Below the pieces are notes generated by a model. It was not told where the DNA came from. It worked only from the letters and a program-made list of their open reading frames with translations, and made no database searches. The position numbers and the translations under genes are program-made. From a virus: 35,846 nucleotides of DNA. The DNA is taken from positions 1 to 35,846 of the IMG/VR virus record IMGVR_UViG_3300047666_000612; one strand, written 5' to 3'. This document shows, piece by piece, positions 1-11,400 of the stretch (within the stretch, counting starts at the first letter, position 1; each line of letters starts with the position of its first letter).

Positions 1-1719
1 ATGTGGAACAATGACTGGAAAAAAGGAGAAGATTACCCTGCGTGGGGTGATAACGACGTATACAAAAAGACTATATCCGGGGGATATTTATTCGACGGAG
101 AAACGCCTCGTGAAGCATACCAAAGAGTCACTAAAACAGTTGCTCGAAGGTTATATAAACCTGAAATGGCTGAAACGTTTTTTAATTATATTTGGAATGG
201 CTGGCTTTGCTTGGCTAGTCCGGTACTCTCCAACACAGGGACTGATCGCGGCTTACCTATTAGTTGTTTTGGTATTGATGTTGCTGATTCGATCCAAGAT
301 ATTGGACAAAAAAATCTAGAAATGATGCTACTCGCTAAGCATGGCGGTGGAGTTGGTATCGGTATTAATCAAGTTAGACCCGCTGGCAGTAAAATAACAG
401 GTAATGGAACATCGGATGGAGTTATACCCTTCTGCAAGATTTATGACTCAACTATTCTTGCAACTAATCAAGGGTCAGTCAGAAGAGGTGCTGCCTCAGT
501 TAACATCAACATTGAGCACGATGATTTCGAAGAATGGCTTGAAATCAGAGAACCAAAAGGAGATGTTAATAGACAATCGCTTAACCTACATCAATGCGCA
601 ATTGTTGGCGATAAATTTATGCGTAAGCTTGAACAAGGAGATGCTGAAGCTAGGAATAGATGGAGCAAACTTCTTAGAAAGCGAAAAGCAACTGGAGAGC
701 CGTATATTATGTTTAAAGGGAATGTTAACAAAGCAAATCCAGAAGCATATAAACAAAACGGTTTAAAAGTTCATATGACTAACATATGTTCTGAAATTAC
801 ATTACACACTGATGAAAGCCATAGCTTTGTATGTTGCTTATCATCATTAAATTTAGCTAAATATGAAGAATGGAAAGACACTAACCTTATATATGACGCC
901 ACTTGGTTTCTTGATGGAGTTATGGAGGAATTTATTCAACGAGCAAAAGGTCTTAGAGGATTCGAGAACTCTGTACGATCTGCGCAGAAAGGGAGAGCAT
1001 TGGGCTTGGGAGTCCTCGGATGGCATACGTATCTCCAGGAGAAAGGCATTCCTTTCGAGGGTTTATTGGCTCAGTTTGAAACTAGGAAAATATTTTCACA
1101 GATTAAAATTGAAAGTGAAAGAGCCTCCAGGAATCTTGCTGAAGTGTATGGCGAACCTTTATGGTGTGTCGGCACTGGTATGCGTAATACTCACTTGCGT
1201 GCTGTTGCTCCCACTGTTAGTAATAGTAAGCTTAGCGGGAATGTTTCGCCAGGAATAGAACCCTGGGCCGCAAATGTATTCACAGAGCAAGGAGCAAACG
1301 GAACTTTCATTAGAAAGAATCCTACATTAGTTAAACTATTAAGAAAGCATAAGCTAAACAATGAAAAAATCTGGAGTAAAATATTGGCTGACGGAGGTAG
1401 TGTTCAAGATATCGTGGAGCTTGATAATATTACTGTGGGCCACGACATACCTGCTAAGGAAGTGTTTAAAACGTTTAAGGAAATTAATCAATTAGAATTA
1501 GTTAATCAAGCGGGACTTAGGCAACAATACATAGATCAGTCTGTTAGTTTAAACTTAGCTTTCCCTTCTACTGCTACACCAAAGTGGTTGAACAAAGTTC
1601 ATTTTCAAGCTTGGAAAAACGGTATTAAAACTTTATACTATACTAGGACTGAAAGTGTTTTACGTGGGGATATTGCAGCTGCAGCTATGAATGAAGATTG
1701 TTTAGCATGTGATGGCTAA
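1..1719 (+). CDS. nrdA: class I ribonucleotide reductase, alpha (large) subunit
   Basis: Reduces ribonucleotides to deoxyribonucleotides for phage DNA synthesis, with a radical-carrying beta subunit that is not in this window. The 572 residues show the catalytic set: Cys89 in PISCFG and Cys279 in CCLSSLNL (the active-site redox pair), Asn261-Cys263-Glu265 in NICSEI (radical cysteine and general base), the glycine-rich barrel strand GRALGLGVLGW, SGNVSPGIEP, the radical-transfer pair Tyr546-Tyr547 in LYYTR, and a C-terminal CLAC (Cys567/Cys570) that would be re-reduced by thioredoxin or glutaredoxin. It is shorter than cellular NrdA and has no N-terminal ATP cone, so allosteric on/off control by dATP is probably absent; this resembles the short phage-type NrdA. 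The ATG is at the first base of the window, so a longer N-terminus cannot be excluded. It is the only plus-strand gene and converges on the late cluster. Confidence 0.95.
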   Translation: MWNNDWKKGEDYPAWGDNDVYKKTISGGYLFDGETPREAYQRVTKTVARRLYKPEMAETFFNYIWNGWLCLASPVLSNTGTDRGLPISCFGIDVADSIQDIGQKNLEMMLLAKHGGGVGIGINQVRPAGSKITGNGTSDGVIPFCKIYDSTILATNQGSVRRGAASVNINIEHDDFEEWLEIREPKGDVNRQSLNLHQCAIVGDKFMRKLEQGDAEARNRWSKLLRKRKATGEPYIMFKGNVNKANPEAYKQNGLKVHMTNICSEITLHTDESHSFVCCLSSLNLAKYEEWKDTNLIYDATWFLDGVMEEFIQRAKGLRGFENSVRSAQKGRALGLGVLGWHTYLQEKGIPFEGLLAQFETRKIFSQIKIESERASRNLAEVYGEPLWCVGTGMRNTHLRAVAPTVSNSKLSGNVSPGIEPWAANVFTEQGANGTFIRKNPTLVKLLRKHKLNNEKIWSKILADGGSVQDIVELDNITVGHDIPAKEVFKTFKEINQLELVNQAGLRQQYIDQSVSLNLAFPSTATPKWLNKVHFQAWKNGIKTLYYTRTESVLRGDIAAAAMNEDCLACDG

Positions 1720-1754
1720 AGGCTAAAAGTTATAACTTTATGCTATGCATATTA

Positions 1755-1790
1755 ATTAAAAAAGGGCTCTCAATACGAGGGCCCTTTCTT
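1755..1790. terminator. bidirectional rho-independent terminator between convergent genes
   Basis: An 11-bp stem (1761-1771 pairs with 1777-1787, one G:U pair) closes a 5-base loop. On the minus strand the hairpin is followed by seven T residues, a textbook intrinsic terminator for the long late cluster. On the plus strand the tail is weaker (TTTCTTGGTT), so it may also end the reductase transcript. It lies 41 bases after the reductase stop and 37 bases after the last minus-strand microgene. Confidence 0.9.
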
Positions 1791-1826
1791 GGTTACAGGA
1801 ATTTTGGGTATGGTACGCCCAGTGTG

Positions 1827-1907
1827 TTATTCCTTGTATTTGTGGAACGTTAATTTATACATTAGCTTATTCCATTGATGCTGCAAATTGTTAATAAATT
1901 TTTTCAT
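1827..1907 (-). CDS. possible 26-residue microprotein
   Basis: Reading on the minus strand from the ATG at 1907 gives 26 codons ending in TAA: a basic, amphipathic peptide beginning MKKFINNLQHQWNK and ending FHKYKE. The start is three bases after the stop of the 46-residue gene, the tight spacing typical of this cluster, and it is the last reading frame before the terminator. I do not recognise it. A frame this short can arise by chance, so the call rests on its position alone. Confidence 0.35.
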   Translation of the reverse strand: MKKFINNLQHQWNKLMYKLTFHKYKE

Positions 1908-1910
1908 AGC

Positions 1911-2051
1911 TTACTTTTTTTTAATTTTTACGCAGTTATTAACCATTTTAGTTTTACCGCTAGCTGTTTTTTTACCGCTAGGAGATTTTTTTTTGCCTTT
2001 AGGTTCATAACCTATCCAGCAAGTCATTTTTTTGTAAAGTGGTGTTTCCAT
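1911..2051 (-). CDS. 46-residue basic Cys-containing phage protein
   Basis: The frame reads METPLYKKMTCWIGYEPKG at the start and MVNNCVKIKKK at the end, with a lysine/serine/glycine-rich middle made by two copies of a CTAGCGGTAAAA unit. Two cysteines sit near either end (Cys11 and Cys40). Short, basic phage proteins with an N-terminal CW/xGY motif and a C-terminal N-C-V motif followed by lysines occur in several marine and Bacteroidota phages to my recollection; their function is unknown, and a packaged or capsid-associated role is only a guess. The start lies four bases after the endolysin stop (TAA AGAT ATG), so it is translated with the lysis end of the late transcript. The second methionine (residue 9) is an alternative start. 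Confidence 0.7.
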   Translation of the reverse strand: METPLYKKMTCWIGYEPKGKKKSPSGKKTASGKTKMVNNCVKIKKK

Positions 2052-2055
2052 ATCT

Positions 2056-2442
2056 TTATTTTTTATTTGTTTTACTCCATCGAGCTCTTGTTCCTCTGAT
2101 ATCTACATGTGTAAATGTATTGTATATGCCTACACCTCCTAATGTAAATGATTCGTTTTTCATTAAATCATCTGTAATAGTAGCTATTTCGCTAGGGCTA
2201 AAAGCTTTTGACTTAATATCTGCGGCTTTACCTTTTAAATGTTGTGAATTTGTAGATCCACCGACGTCAGCATTATGTTCTTTGCAACGATAAGCATTGG
2301 TTAAATCTAATCTACCAACGGTATCTCTTAAAACCTGTAGGTTATCCGCCAATTCGCTTATGTTTTTCTTTACAAACTCAGGCATTTTACAACCGCACTT
2401 GCACTCAAACTCTTCTAAATTAAAATTACTTGTTAACTTCAT
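2056..2442 (-). CDS. endolysin, M15-family zinc peptidase (D-Ala-D-Ala carboxypeptidase-like)
   Basis: Probably cuts peptide bridges of the host peptidoglycan at lysis. The 128-residue protein carries the M15_3 signature: SQHLKGKAADI with zinc ligands His68 and Asp75, and GGVGIYNTFTHVDIR with His112 and Asp114. The N-terminal NFNLEEFECKCGC and a central NAYRCKEHN also fit peptidase M15 domains. There is no signal peptide, so export would need the holin at 32415-32813. I chose the ATG at 2442: it gives the family's usual N-terminus and lies just after the stop of the giant upstream gene (TAG T ATG). An in-frame ATG at 2484 would only add residues encoded by the upstream gene's repeat. A purine-rich AAAAAAGGA about a dozen bases upstream could act as ribosome binding site; it lies within the last GSKKGF repeat of the giant gene. 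Confidence 0.9.
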   Translation of the reverse strand: MKLTSNFNLEEFECKCGCKMPEFVKKNISELADNLQVLRDTVGRLDLTNAYRCKEHNADVGGSTNSQHLKGKAADIKSKAFSPSEIATITDDLMKNESFTLGGVGIYNTFTHVDIRGTRARWSKTNKK

Positions 2443-2443
2443 A

Positions 2444-5400
2444 CTAAAATCCTTTTTTGCTTCCAAATCCCTTTTTGCTACCAAAACCTTTTTTGCTTCC
2501 AGAGCTTTTCGAACTAACTGTTCTTGTTGAAACTGTTTTTGGTTTTTTACTTTCTGCTTTTATCAAATCAAATTCTTCGTTCTTAGCTCCAACATTCCAT
2601 GTCCTCCAACCTAAACCTAATGCTATTCTTTGAAACACACTGTTCCTAGCATCTAGCATTTCAGCAACACCTTTTGCTTCTGCTAAAGCTCTATCTAAAG
2701 GTAAATTAAGAGCAGCGGATCCTACGTTGGCTAGTATACTGTATGTTGATGACGGATTAAATCTACCATCTATAGTAACCGACCAAGGGTGTTTTTCTAT
2801 AACAGCTTTGTCAAATTGATACGTTTGAATACCAGAATATACTTTTCTAAGTTTAGATCCAATAGCTGGCGATAAGTTTGCTAGCTCAAGAATTGTTTTT
2901 GTTTGATCCCCTATAAAACCTTTTTCATCTTCTTTTTTCCATATAGCGTATGAATTCTTTAATGTAGTAAAGATTGCTCCATATATACCAGTACCTCTTA
3001 CCACGGAATCAGACATCCCATTTAATATATCTGCAGCTTTTTTCTCTAAAGCAACTTCTTTTTTATCTTTGTCTTCTTCTTCATCCTCGTCAAACCCAGG
3101 TATTAATGCAAATGCCGTTTTTGAAAGTGCATTAAACAAAAAGTTTTGCACAGCTCCAAAATAAAGTATCTTTGATATATGTGTCTTTGCGTCTCCACGT
3201 CCATTTACAAGATCCTGACCAGACTTTTTCATCAATCTAGTGTATTGCATTGTTGTGTTCTGAAACGATAAGATAAGACGTCCCGCAACGCTTCGCTGTT
3301 GTTGAGATACCAATGCTGGATCACCTGACTGCTGAGCTTCATCTGATAGTTTACTAAAATCTTGAAAAGCTTTTGTTTCAGCATCTTTTAAATCCATTCC
3401 TTCTTTCGTATAGGTCTTAACCCGGTTACGATACATAGAAGCACCACCTAGTGAAATAGCAAAGCTATCCGCAATCTGTGTTGGCGTAAACCCTATCTTT
3501 AATATATAAGCTATAATAGCTTGAGCTTTGTCCTGAGAATTCTTAGCCGCATTAGCAATTTCCGCTTCTTGAACATCTGACTTTAAACCACCTCTACGTT
3601 GTTTTAATTTATTTGAGTTAAAAATCATTGCAAAATCTTTCCAGTACTGAGGTTGATTTGCAAAAGCCAATGCAGCTTTAGCTGGGTTATTATCAGACCA
3701 GTTTATAAAGTTGGCTGACGAAAGAGTCTGTAGTATAGCTGATCTTCTGTTGAAGAACATTATTGTACCAATAGAATTGTTAACCCAATTTGTCCATTTA
3801 CTTGTTATAGCATCACCGCCTTGATTTGAACTATTACTACCAGACTTCATTGCGGAAATAGCGTTTTCAATTGCTTTCCTTGAAGCTTCACCATACAATG
3901 CTTCAACTTTGTTTAAATTCTTTTCGCTAAATACGATATCAACGTTTTCAATAAACTCAGTTAAGTATTCTTTTCTATTTGTTTTTTCAGTTAAATTATT
4001 TAGATCGCTTAAAGTTGTTTGAGCCAACCAATGTTCTCCTGGTTCTGGCCATGAGTCTTTCTTAGATACTATTAATAATCCGTCTGCAAAACTGCTTAGT
4101 TCAGGATCATTGGCTACAATATCGTTTAATTTCTTGTTATCTCTTTTAGATAGACCTGGTATTTCATTGCCGGCCTTGTTCCACAAATATACTCTAACAG
4201 CAGCATCGTAAGTATATTGCTCACCTTTAATCAACTTGTTTAATTTTTTCTTAACAGGTTTAAACATGCTAAGTAAAGCTTTTGTGTCCTCTTTAATTGT
4301 CTGTCTTGCTGATTCTAATGCTGCAACACCTTGGAAATAAGGATCCATCAAACTTTCTTCAAAAAACTTTTGATCAGCTTCACCCTGCTTTCCTTTACCT
4401 GCAAATTTGTATTGAGTTAATCCTCTAAAATCTTCTGCTGAAGGAGATATAAAGAACTTCCATTTACCTGTTTTTTTACCTCTTCTTTTAGCTGTTGCTT
4501 TAGAGAATTCTTTGAACGACTCAACACCCTTCTGGCGCTGTATCATGTTATTAAACTTAGTATCTAAGCTTTGTGAAAATTTAACCTTAGCTAATTGAAC
4601 TTTGCCTTTAACATCGAAAGTATTTAAAGCGTTTTTAACCGCTTTAACATTTCCTGTATGATCATCAGCAAAATAGAAGTCATTGTAGCCATCAGCTACT
4701 TTACCTACAACCCAATCAGCTTTAGCTTTAGGTGTTCCGTTGCCTAATCCAGTAATATTTTCTAAAGGTATATCTAACCCTAGTTCACTAAGAAATTCTT
4801 GAATAGGACCAGCAGCATCAGCAGGCCTTGCTGTTAAAACAAACACATCTTTAGTTCCTCTTTTGTCTGCTATAATTTTAGCAACTTCAAACAAAGGTCC
4901 TTTTTTACCGTCCATTACTTTACTAAACTCAGAGAAATCCCATTGAGCACCCTCGGCTTCCATCTTACCTGCGTCTTTAGCAAAAGTAGCAGCGTCAATT
5001 TTGCCTTGTTCTTTTATAGATTTTTTATCAAAAACTACAATATTGTCAGTGTCTTTACCGCTTTTTAAATCTGAATCAGTAAATCTTGAAGCTTTAATTC
5101 CTTTACTTGCAAGAGCTTTTGTTAGCTTGTTTAAGTCTGATTTAGAAAATGATTGTTCAAACCTGTCGTCAATTAGTTCGTATAAACGAGAATCGTCTAC
5201 AGTCCAGCCTTCTGCTTTAGGTTGTATACCTAATTCTCTAATAACTTCAAAAACAGCTTTTTCCGACGCAATGTCGCTTTCATTTAAAGCAAATCCGTTT
5301 ACTTCCCCGTAATTTCCTTTAGCGTATTCACTCGCTTGAGACTTGTCTTGTGAAAAGTATGCAAAACTTCCGGTGATATTTTTAATAGATCTTATGCTGC

Positions 5401-8400
5401 CTCCGTGATAAATTGCTGTTTCTCCAGGCATTGTGTATAACACGCTGCTTTTAGTTTGAGCTAATGTATCATCAAAATCAAATACTCGTATTTTTTTAAT
5501 TGATTTAGACCATTTATTACTCCTAGCATTATTGATAGCCTTTTGCTCTGTTTTTACAGGAGCAAGGTTAGCTTTCATTTCTTGGTTTAATTGTGCGCCA
5601 AGGGCTCCAGCTGGGCTTAATAGCGTATTGGTTTTAGCATCATAAAAAGTTACTCCAGCTTTATTCATTTCCTGGATCATTTCCGCATACCTAGTTGTCA
5701 TAACGCCTGCTCCACGAATATAATTAAGACCCATAAGTGATTGCAGTTTATTTCTTACTAGGCCCTTGTCCATGCCCTCCGTAATAAAAGCTGTGTCAAA
5801 ATCAGAAAGCTCTTCTGTTAGAATATCCAAGTCTGCTTTTTTGCCGGTCATAGAATATATATAAGCTGCGATAGCTACTCTATTGGCAGGCTTAGTATGT
5901 TCAAACACACCTTTATCAACCTTTCCGTCTTTTCTTCCAAAACCAAGTTTTACTAAATCCTTTAGACTAAGCAGTGTGCCATCTAATCTAGCAGGCATCC
6001 ACCTAGGAGCTGAGGTAATTTTACCTAATCCATCCATTGCTGCAAAAGGAGATCTACTAAGAGTTCTTTGAGCCGCTGAGGATATATCTGCTTTGTTAAG
6101 CGCTTCTATAAATGTTATTAAGCTAGCCTGGTATTCTTTTTTACCTTCTTGTAATTCTTGTAAGTATGCTTTTTTACCCTCGTTATCTAACTTATTGTAC
6201 GCAGATTTATCTTTTGACCAGAAATTTTTAGTATAAGCGTCGGTCCTAGTGGACACTTTATCTCCCATTTCAATGCCTTTAAGGAAATTCTGTTCAAAAT
6301 CAGCTACACTAACCATAAAAGACCCTCTATCCTCAACTTGCGTAGTCGGCATTTCGGTTTCTTTGTCTTTTTTATAATTTACCTTGCCTAAATCGTCTTT
6401 TACTAAAACAATACTATTAGGGGTAGCTCTGGTTTTTCCGTCCTTATTTAGCTTGCCTTTAAAACCGCCTAGTCCACTAGGGCTATAAATAGCTACAAAT
6501 ATATTCTTGATTTCATTACCAGTGAAACCTTTAGCGGCCAGTACATCTACAACCTTTTTAGCTGCTTCTCTGCCTTCGTTTATTCCTAATAATGTTTTGG
6601 TGTCAAGCTTTATATCTACACCATCAATTATCTGTTGAGCGGTAGCGTAACTATTCCCCCTAGTAAGACCTTCTTTAGTGTTTTCTTGTATATACTTAAG
6701 CGTTTTAAGCACACCTTCAGCTTCTTGTACTCTTTTAATACCAATTTCTCCAAAAGGTTTAAATGTATAATCTTTACTTAGTTGAGCTGCTATTGTTTTT
6801 AAATCACCTATTTTAAGGCCTTCTATTCGAAATTCCTCAAAGTGAGCTACTAAAGAGGTGTAAAGAGGCCTTTCATTATTAGGATCGTTAGCATGCATGA
6901 AAAACCTATTTTTAAATTCTTCTGTATTTATGCCGTCTACAATGTCAGATACAACTTCTAGCTCTATTGCTTTTAAAGAAAACTTAACCGTACCTCTTTC
7001 AGCATCTCTAGATATTTGTTCTACAAAATTATCAACTAAAACTTCATTTAAAGCAGTTTGATTTTCTTTAAAAGCCCTACGCACGTCACTGTTTTCATTC
7101 GCAAGCTCTTTAGCTAGTACTTCAAAGCCAGCCTCTTCGGCTAACGCTTTTCCTAATGATTCTCTTTTACCTCGTATAACTTTTCCGTCGCTACCAACAA
7201 AATTTGCTACAAAGTCTTCATTGCTAATGCTATCTTCGAATTTACCTTCTTTATTTTCAACTTGTATCGCTCTCCTAACTATTTCGTTACCAGAGGTGCC
7301 TCCTTTTTTATTAGTGGAAACCTTTTCTCGATCAATTTTTTTACCTTTCCATTCTGAGTAAGGAACAAAATTTGGCTTAAAAATATCATTACCATTACTA
7401 TCTTTCTTTCTTTTACCGTCACTATCTAAAACGTAAGTTCCTCCTACAGATTTTTCTATAGCAGTAGGTATAGCTGTCTGTAAATAAGTGGTTGTCATGT
7501 TTTCAAGAATAGATTTTTTATTATCTATCAAGTAAGTTTGATATGAACCATCCTTAGGGTTACCCATTCTATCTATAAGCTGCTTAGGAAGAGCTTTTGG
7601 ATCTTTAACAACATTACCTATAGCTTTTTTAATTTCAGCTATTAGAGGCGTTGTTTGAGCGTTGGCTCCTTTAGGCCTAGTAGATAATTTTGAAGTTAAT
7701 TTTGAAGTTATATCAACAAGTTTTGTTTTTATTTCATTTACAACAAAGCTAGGAATCATCTTAGAATTGTTGATTAAAGAAGCGTAGGTTTTTCTGTTGT
7801 CTGCGGTTGGTCCAGAGCTTTCTTCGTTAGCTATACTTTGCGCTTGTTTGTTGTCAAGATCCGTTTGATTTTTTAGTTTTACCGCCGCTATAGCTAATTC
7901 TTTTTCTGCATCAAGTCTCCTAAACTGTATATTTGAAAACACCCACTCCCCAAAAGTAATAGGAACTTTGCTATCTGTTTTTCTTTTTGCTGCGGGATCG
8001 TAAGTTAACCACCCTCTACGTATTCTTTCTAAAGTTATTCGAAATTTATCCCCTCCACCTACTTTCTTTTTAATTTGAACATAAATAAGCCCGTTAGGCT
8101 TAAGAGCGTCATTAATAGCTTCACCAACTTCCTCATTTTCTTTTAGCTCTTTGTTGGTCTTAATTTCTTTAGGAACCAAAGCGTTTAATTGGCCTATAAC
8201 TTGGTCTTCACCAATATCGAATTCCGTTTTTTTCTTAGGTTTAGACGCTTCTTTCCTTTTAGCCGCTCTAATTTTAACCTCTAAATTAGATTTAGCAGCA
8301 TTAAAACTAGCATCGTCATAGTCAAAGTCGGCTTTATCTAAGCTATCAAGCTCGTTTTGAAGAGTGCTTACTTGTGATACAGAAAATTTTACTTTTGCAG

Positions 8401-11400
8401 CCTTAGGTGGTTTTCTAGATATTATAAATGTATTATTTTTATAAGCAAAACTACCTCCTATTTTGTCAGCTAACGCTTGCCCTAGTGTTTTATATAATCT
8501 AATTCTACTAGGCTCTTTAGCTGTAAATATAACGCCTTCTATTTTTTTCTTTTTAGCTAAGTAATCAACTAAACCATTACCAGCAACACTAAAAACTTCA
8601 AGAGCGTTTCCTGTGCCTGTAATGTCTTTACCAAGTTCTGCGTCTCCAAATTCATAATGGAAAAATCTTTCAGAGCTTTCAATACCATCACCGTCTTTAT
8701 CTTCAGATATACCTAGCTCTTTAGCTATGTCTTCTATATCCTGGTATGTTTTACCTTCATCAAACTCCATAAAAGCAGTTTCTTCTAGGGTCATTTTAAA
8801 ATCTCTTTCGCCAACTTTGAAGTTAGTTTCTATAGCATCATCTGTTTGCTTCCATTTCAAATCCTGTTTAGCATTAAGACTAAAGCTGGCTTTGTCTTTT
8901 CCTGATGCAGCATCTTTATCCCCTTTAGCAAAATCTTTTAATTTACCTTTAAAGCTACCTTTACTAAAAGCCTTATTGTAATCCACTATAAAGTTCTTTA
9001 CACCTTCGGCACTGTCAAATTTTATATTCTTTATACCTATGTTTTGAAATATTTGTCTAAAATAATCTCCAATTTTTGATATATTTGTTTTATTTAATTT
9101 TACATCTTTTCTGGTTATAGCTTCAGAAAACAAAGGTAGTATTTCTTCAAAGAAATCATTAACGCTTAAATCCCCTTCAAGCATCATTTTCCTGTAAGAC
9201 TTAATTCTAGCGTCAAGCTCACCTCCCCCTTGCTCGTTTTTAATCATGGATTCCACTTCATTTAAAAGCAATGATCCCGCATCTCTTATTAGTTCAGGTT
9301 TGGAATTTAAAGCCGCTTTTAAAACTTTATGTAAAAATTCATGCTGACCAGTTGTTACAAAGCTATCCTTTAAAGCAGATTGTTTATTTACTATAAGAAC
9401 TTCTTTACCGTCTGCGGTTGTAATAAATGTGCCGTAATTATTTTTACTTTCTTCGGCCCACTTTTCTATAGCTTCTGGCCCTTTGTCAGCTATATCACTG
9501 GGCGCATTTTTTATTAAAAAATCTTTCATTTTAACGTCAGCATCTCCATCTATGTCATCGTCAAATATTATTGTTTCATCAACTTTAATACCTGTAGAGT
9601 TTAATGATTTGCTAACATTATTTATATCTTTATCAAATTTATTAGCTATGTCCCTTTTAACTCCACTTGTTTCTATTTGAGAATCAATTAACTTAATTTT
9701 GTCATTGATAGCGGGATGAAAAGCCGTATCAGTTGTTTTCTTTTTAGAAATTAATTTTTGTTTTTTTAGTAATAAATCTATTTGATCAGATGTAACATTT
9801 TCTGGAGAAGAATCTATAGCTTTATGTATATCTAAAGCAAATTGTCTAGCTTCAGTTAATTGTTTTTTAATCTCAGGATCTTTAACTTTCTGAGCCATAG
9901 TAGTTAATTGAAGATCTACCGAGGCTATGTTTCCTTTTATCTGGTTGTATATAAGTTTTTTCTGGTTACTAAATGTTTTAGCTGATCCCGAAAGACCCAT
10001 ACCCCCACTAAGCATAATCGTACCGGCTATAAGTTCTATCTGGCTATTCATAAACTCACTAGCTTTAGGTAAAGCTATACCGTAAGCAGCGTTTGTTACA
10101 AGGTTTACCCCCGCGTTTAATTGCTCCTCGCTCATCTCCTTGCCTATATTAACTAGATACTGTTTACCGGCTGTTTTTAAACCTTCTTTTGTAGCTACTT
10201 TCTTTAAACTACCTACAAAAGCATCTTTTATAGCTTTTCCTTCAATACCTTTTAAAAATTGACTATCTGGCATAATCATTTGGACCATAGCTTCTGTAGA
10301 TGATTTAACAGTAGCATAAGAGCTAGCTTGAAGACCATTTAAACCGAGTTTCTCGCCTTCTTTTTGATTATCCATAATAGTAGCTCTAAAAGTAGCATCC
10401 ATCATTATGATATTATCTTTAAGCTTTTGCGAAGCGGGAGCCAGCACTTTTCCTTTTGCCCCTAGCTTCATGTACGTGTTGCCAACAGCTTCTTTTAAGC
10501 CTTTAAAGTTACCTTTTCTAACCTCACTTATTAAGTAAGCTGTGAAAGGAACCATAGATACACCTAGCTTAGCATAATTTCTAGCTTCAAAATCTTTAAA
10601 ACCACCTTCTTCTTTAGTTATATTAAACTTTTCGCTAGTTGAACTAGGTAAAAGAGTTTTATTACCCCATTGATCCACTACGTCGCTAAAAGCATCAAAT
10701 GATGAATAATTGTCTTGATCTTGAAAAGCATCACCAAAACTAGTTAAAGCCCAAGTAGTAGCTCCAACAGTACCTTTTTTAGCCATTTGATAAAGTCCTT
10801 GAACAAGACTACCTCCTGTTATGTCAGCGGTTGCATTCCAAAAGCCATCACCAGCGTATTTTTCTCTAAACTTTTCTGCATCGTCGGATAGTTTAAACTT
10901 GTTGTTTATAGTCCCAATAGCTAAATCAACACCATAGTCACCCTCAAAAGCTTTTAACGTAGAATCGTTAACAGACGCTTGCTTATTGTAATTAGAAATA
11001 ACAGATTTACCCTGCTCCTTCATGCCATTAAAGGTTTCAACAAGAGAATTATACTCATTTATTTGCTCTTTAGTAGCATTAGAGTTTTTATCAAAAGTCA
11101 TTTTACCATTAGTAAGATCACTTATTGATTTTTTAACAGCTTCCTGAGACTTATTTATAGACTCTATTTCTGCTTCAGCTATTGCTCTTGACTCTAAGTT
11201 TAAGTTTTTTATTTGCTCTATTTTCTTTTTTACTATAGGTATTTTAACTTCTTTTATTAAGTTTTCTTTTTCTTCTAGCGTATAAAAGCCTCCAGCTAGT
11301 TTTTGCAACTGCTTATTATCAAGCTTGCTTACAACAGCATTTTCAACACTTTTATTTAAAGATACTATCTCGCTAGCTTCTTGATTTTTATAATAACTTC

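Noticed and set aside
11-1258. Alternative plus-strand frames inside nrdA (102, 120 and 131 codons)
   Set aside because: They overlap a gene with all catalytic residues and show no recognisable protein pattern.
1790-2099. Plus-strand Phe-rich frame at 1875-2099
   Set aside because: Antisense of the lysine-rich 46-residue gene and of the end of the endolysin gene; Phe runs simply mirror AAA codons.
2443-2484. Longer endolysin start (14 extra residues)
   Set aside because: The extra codons lie wholly within the GSKKGF repeats of the upstream gene and do not look like M15 sequence; the ATG at 2442 gives the usual N-terminus.
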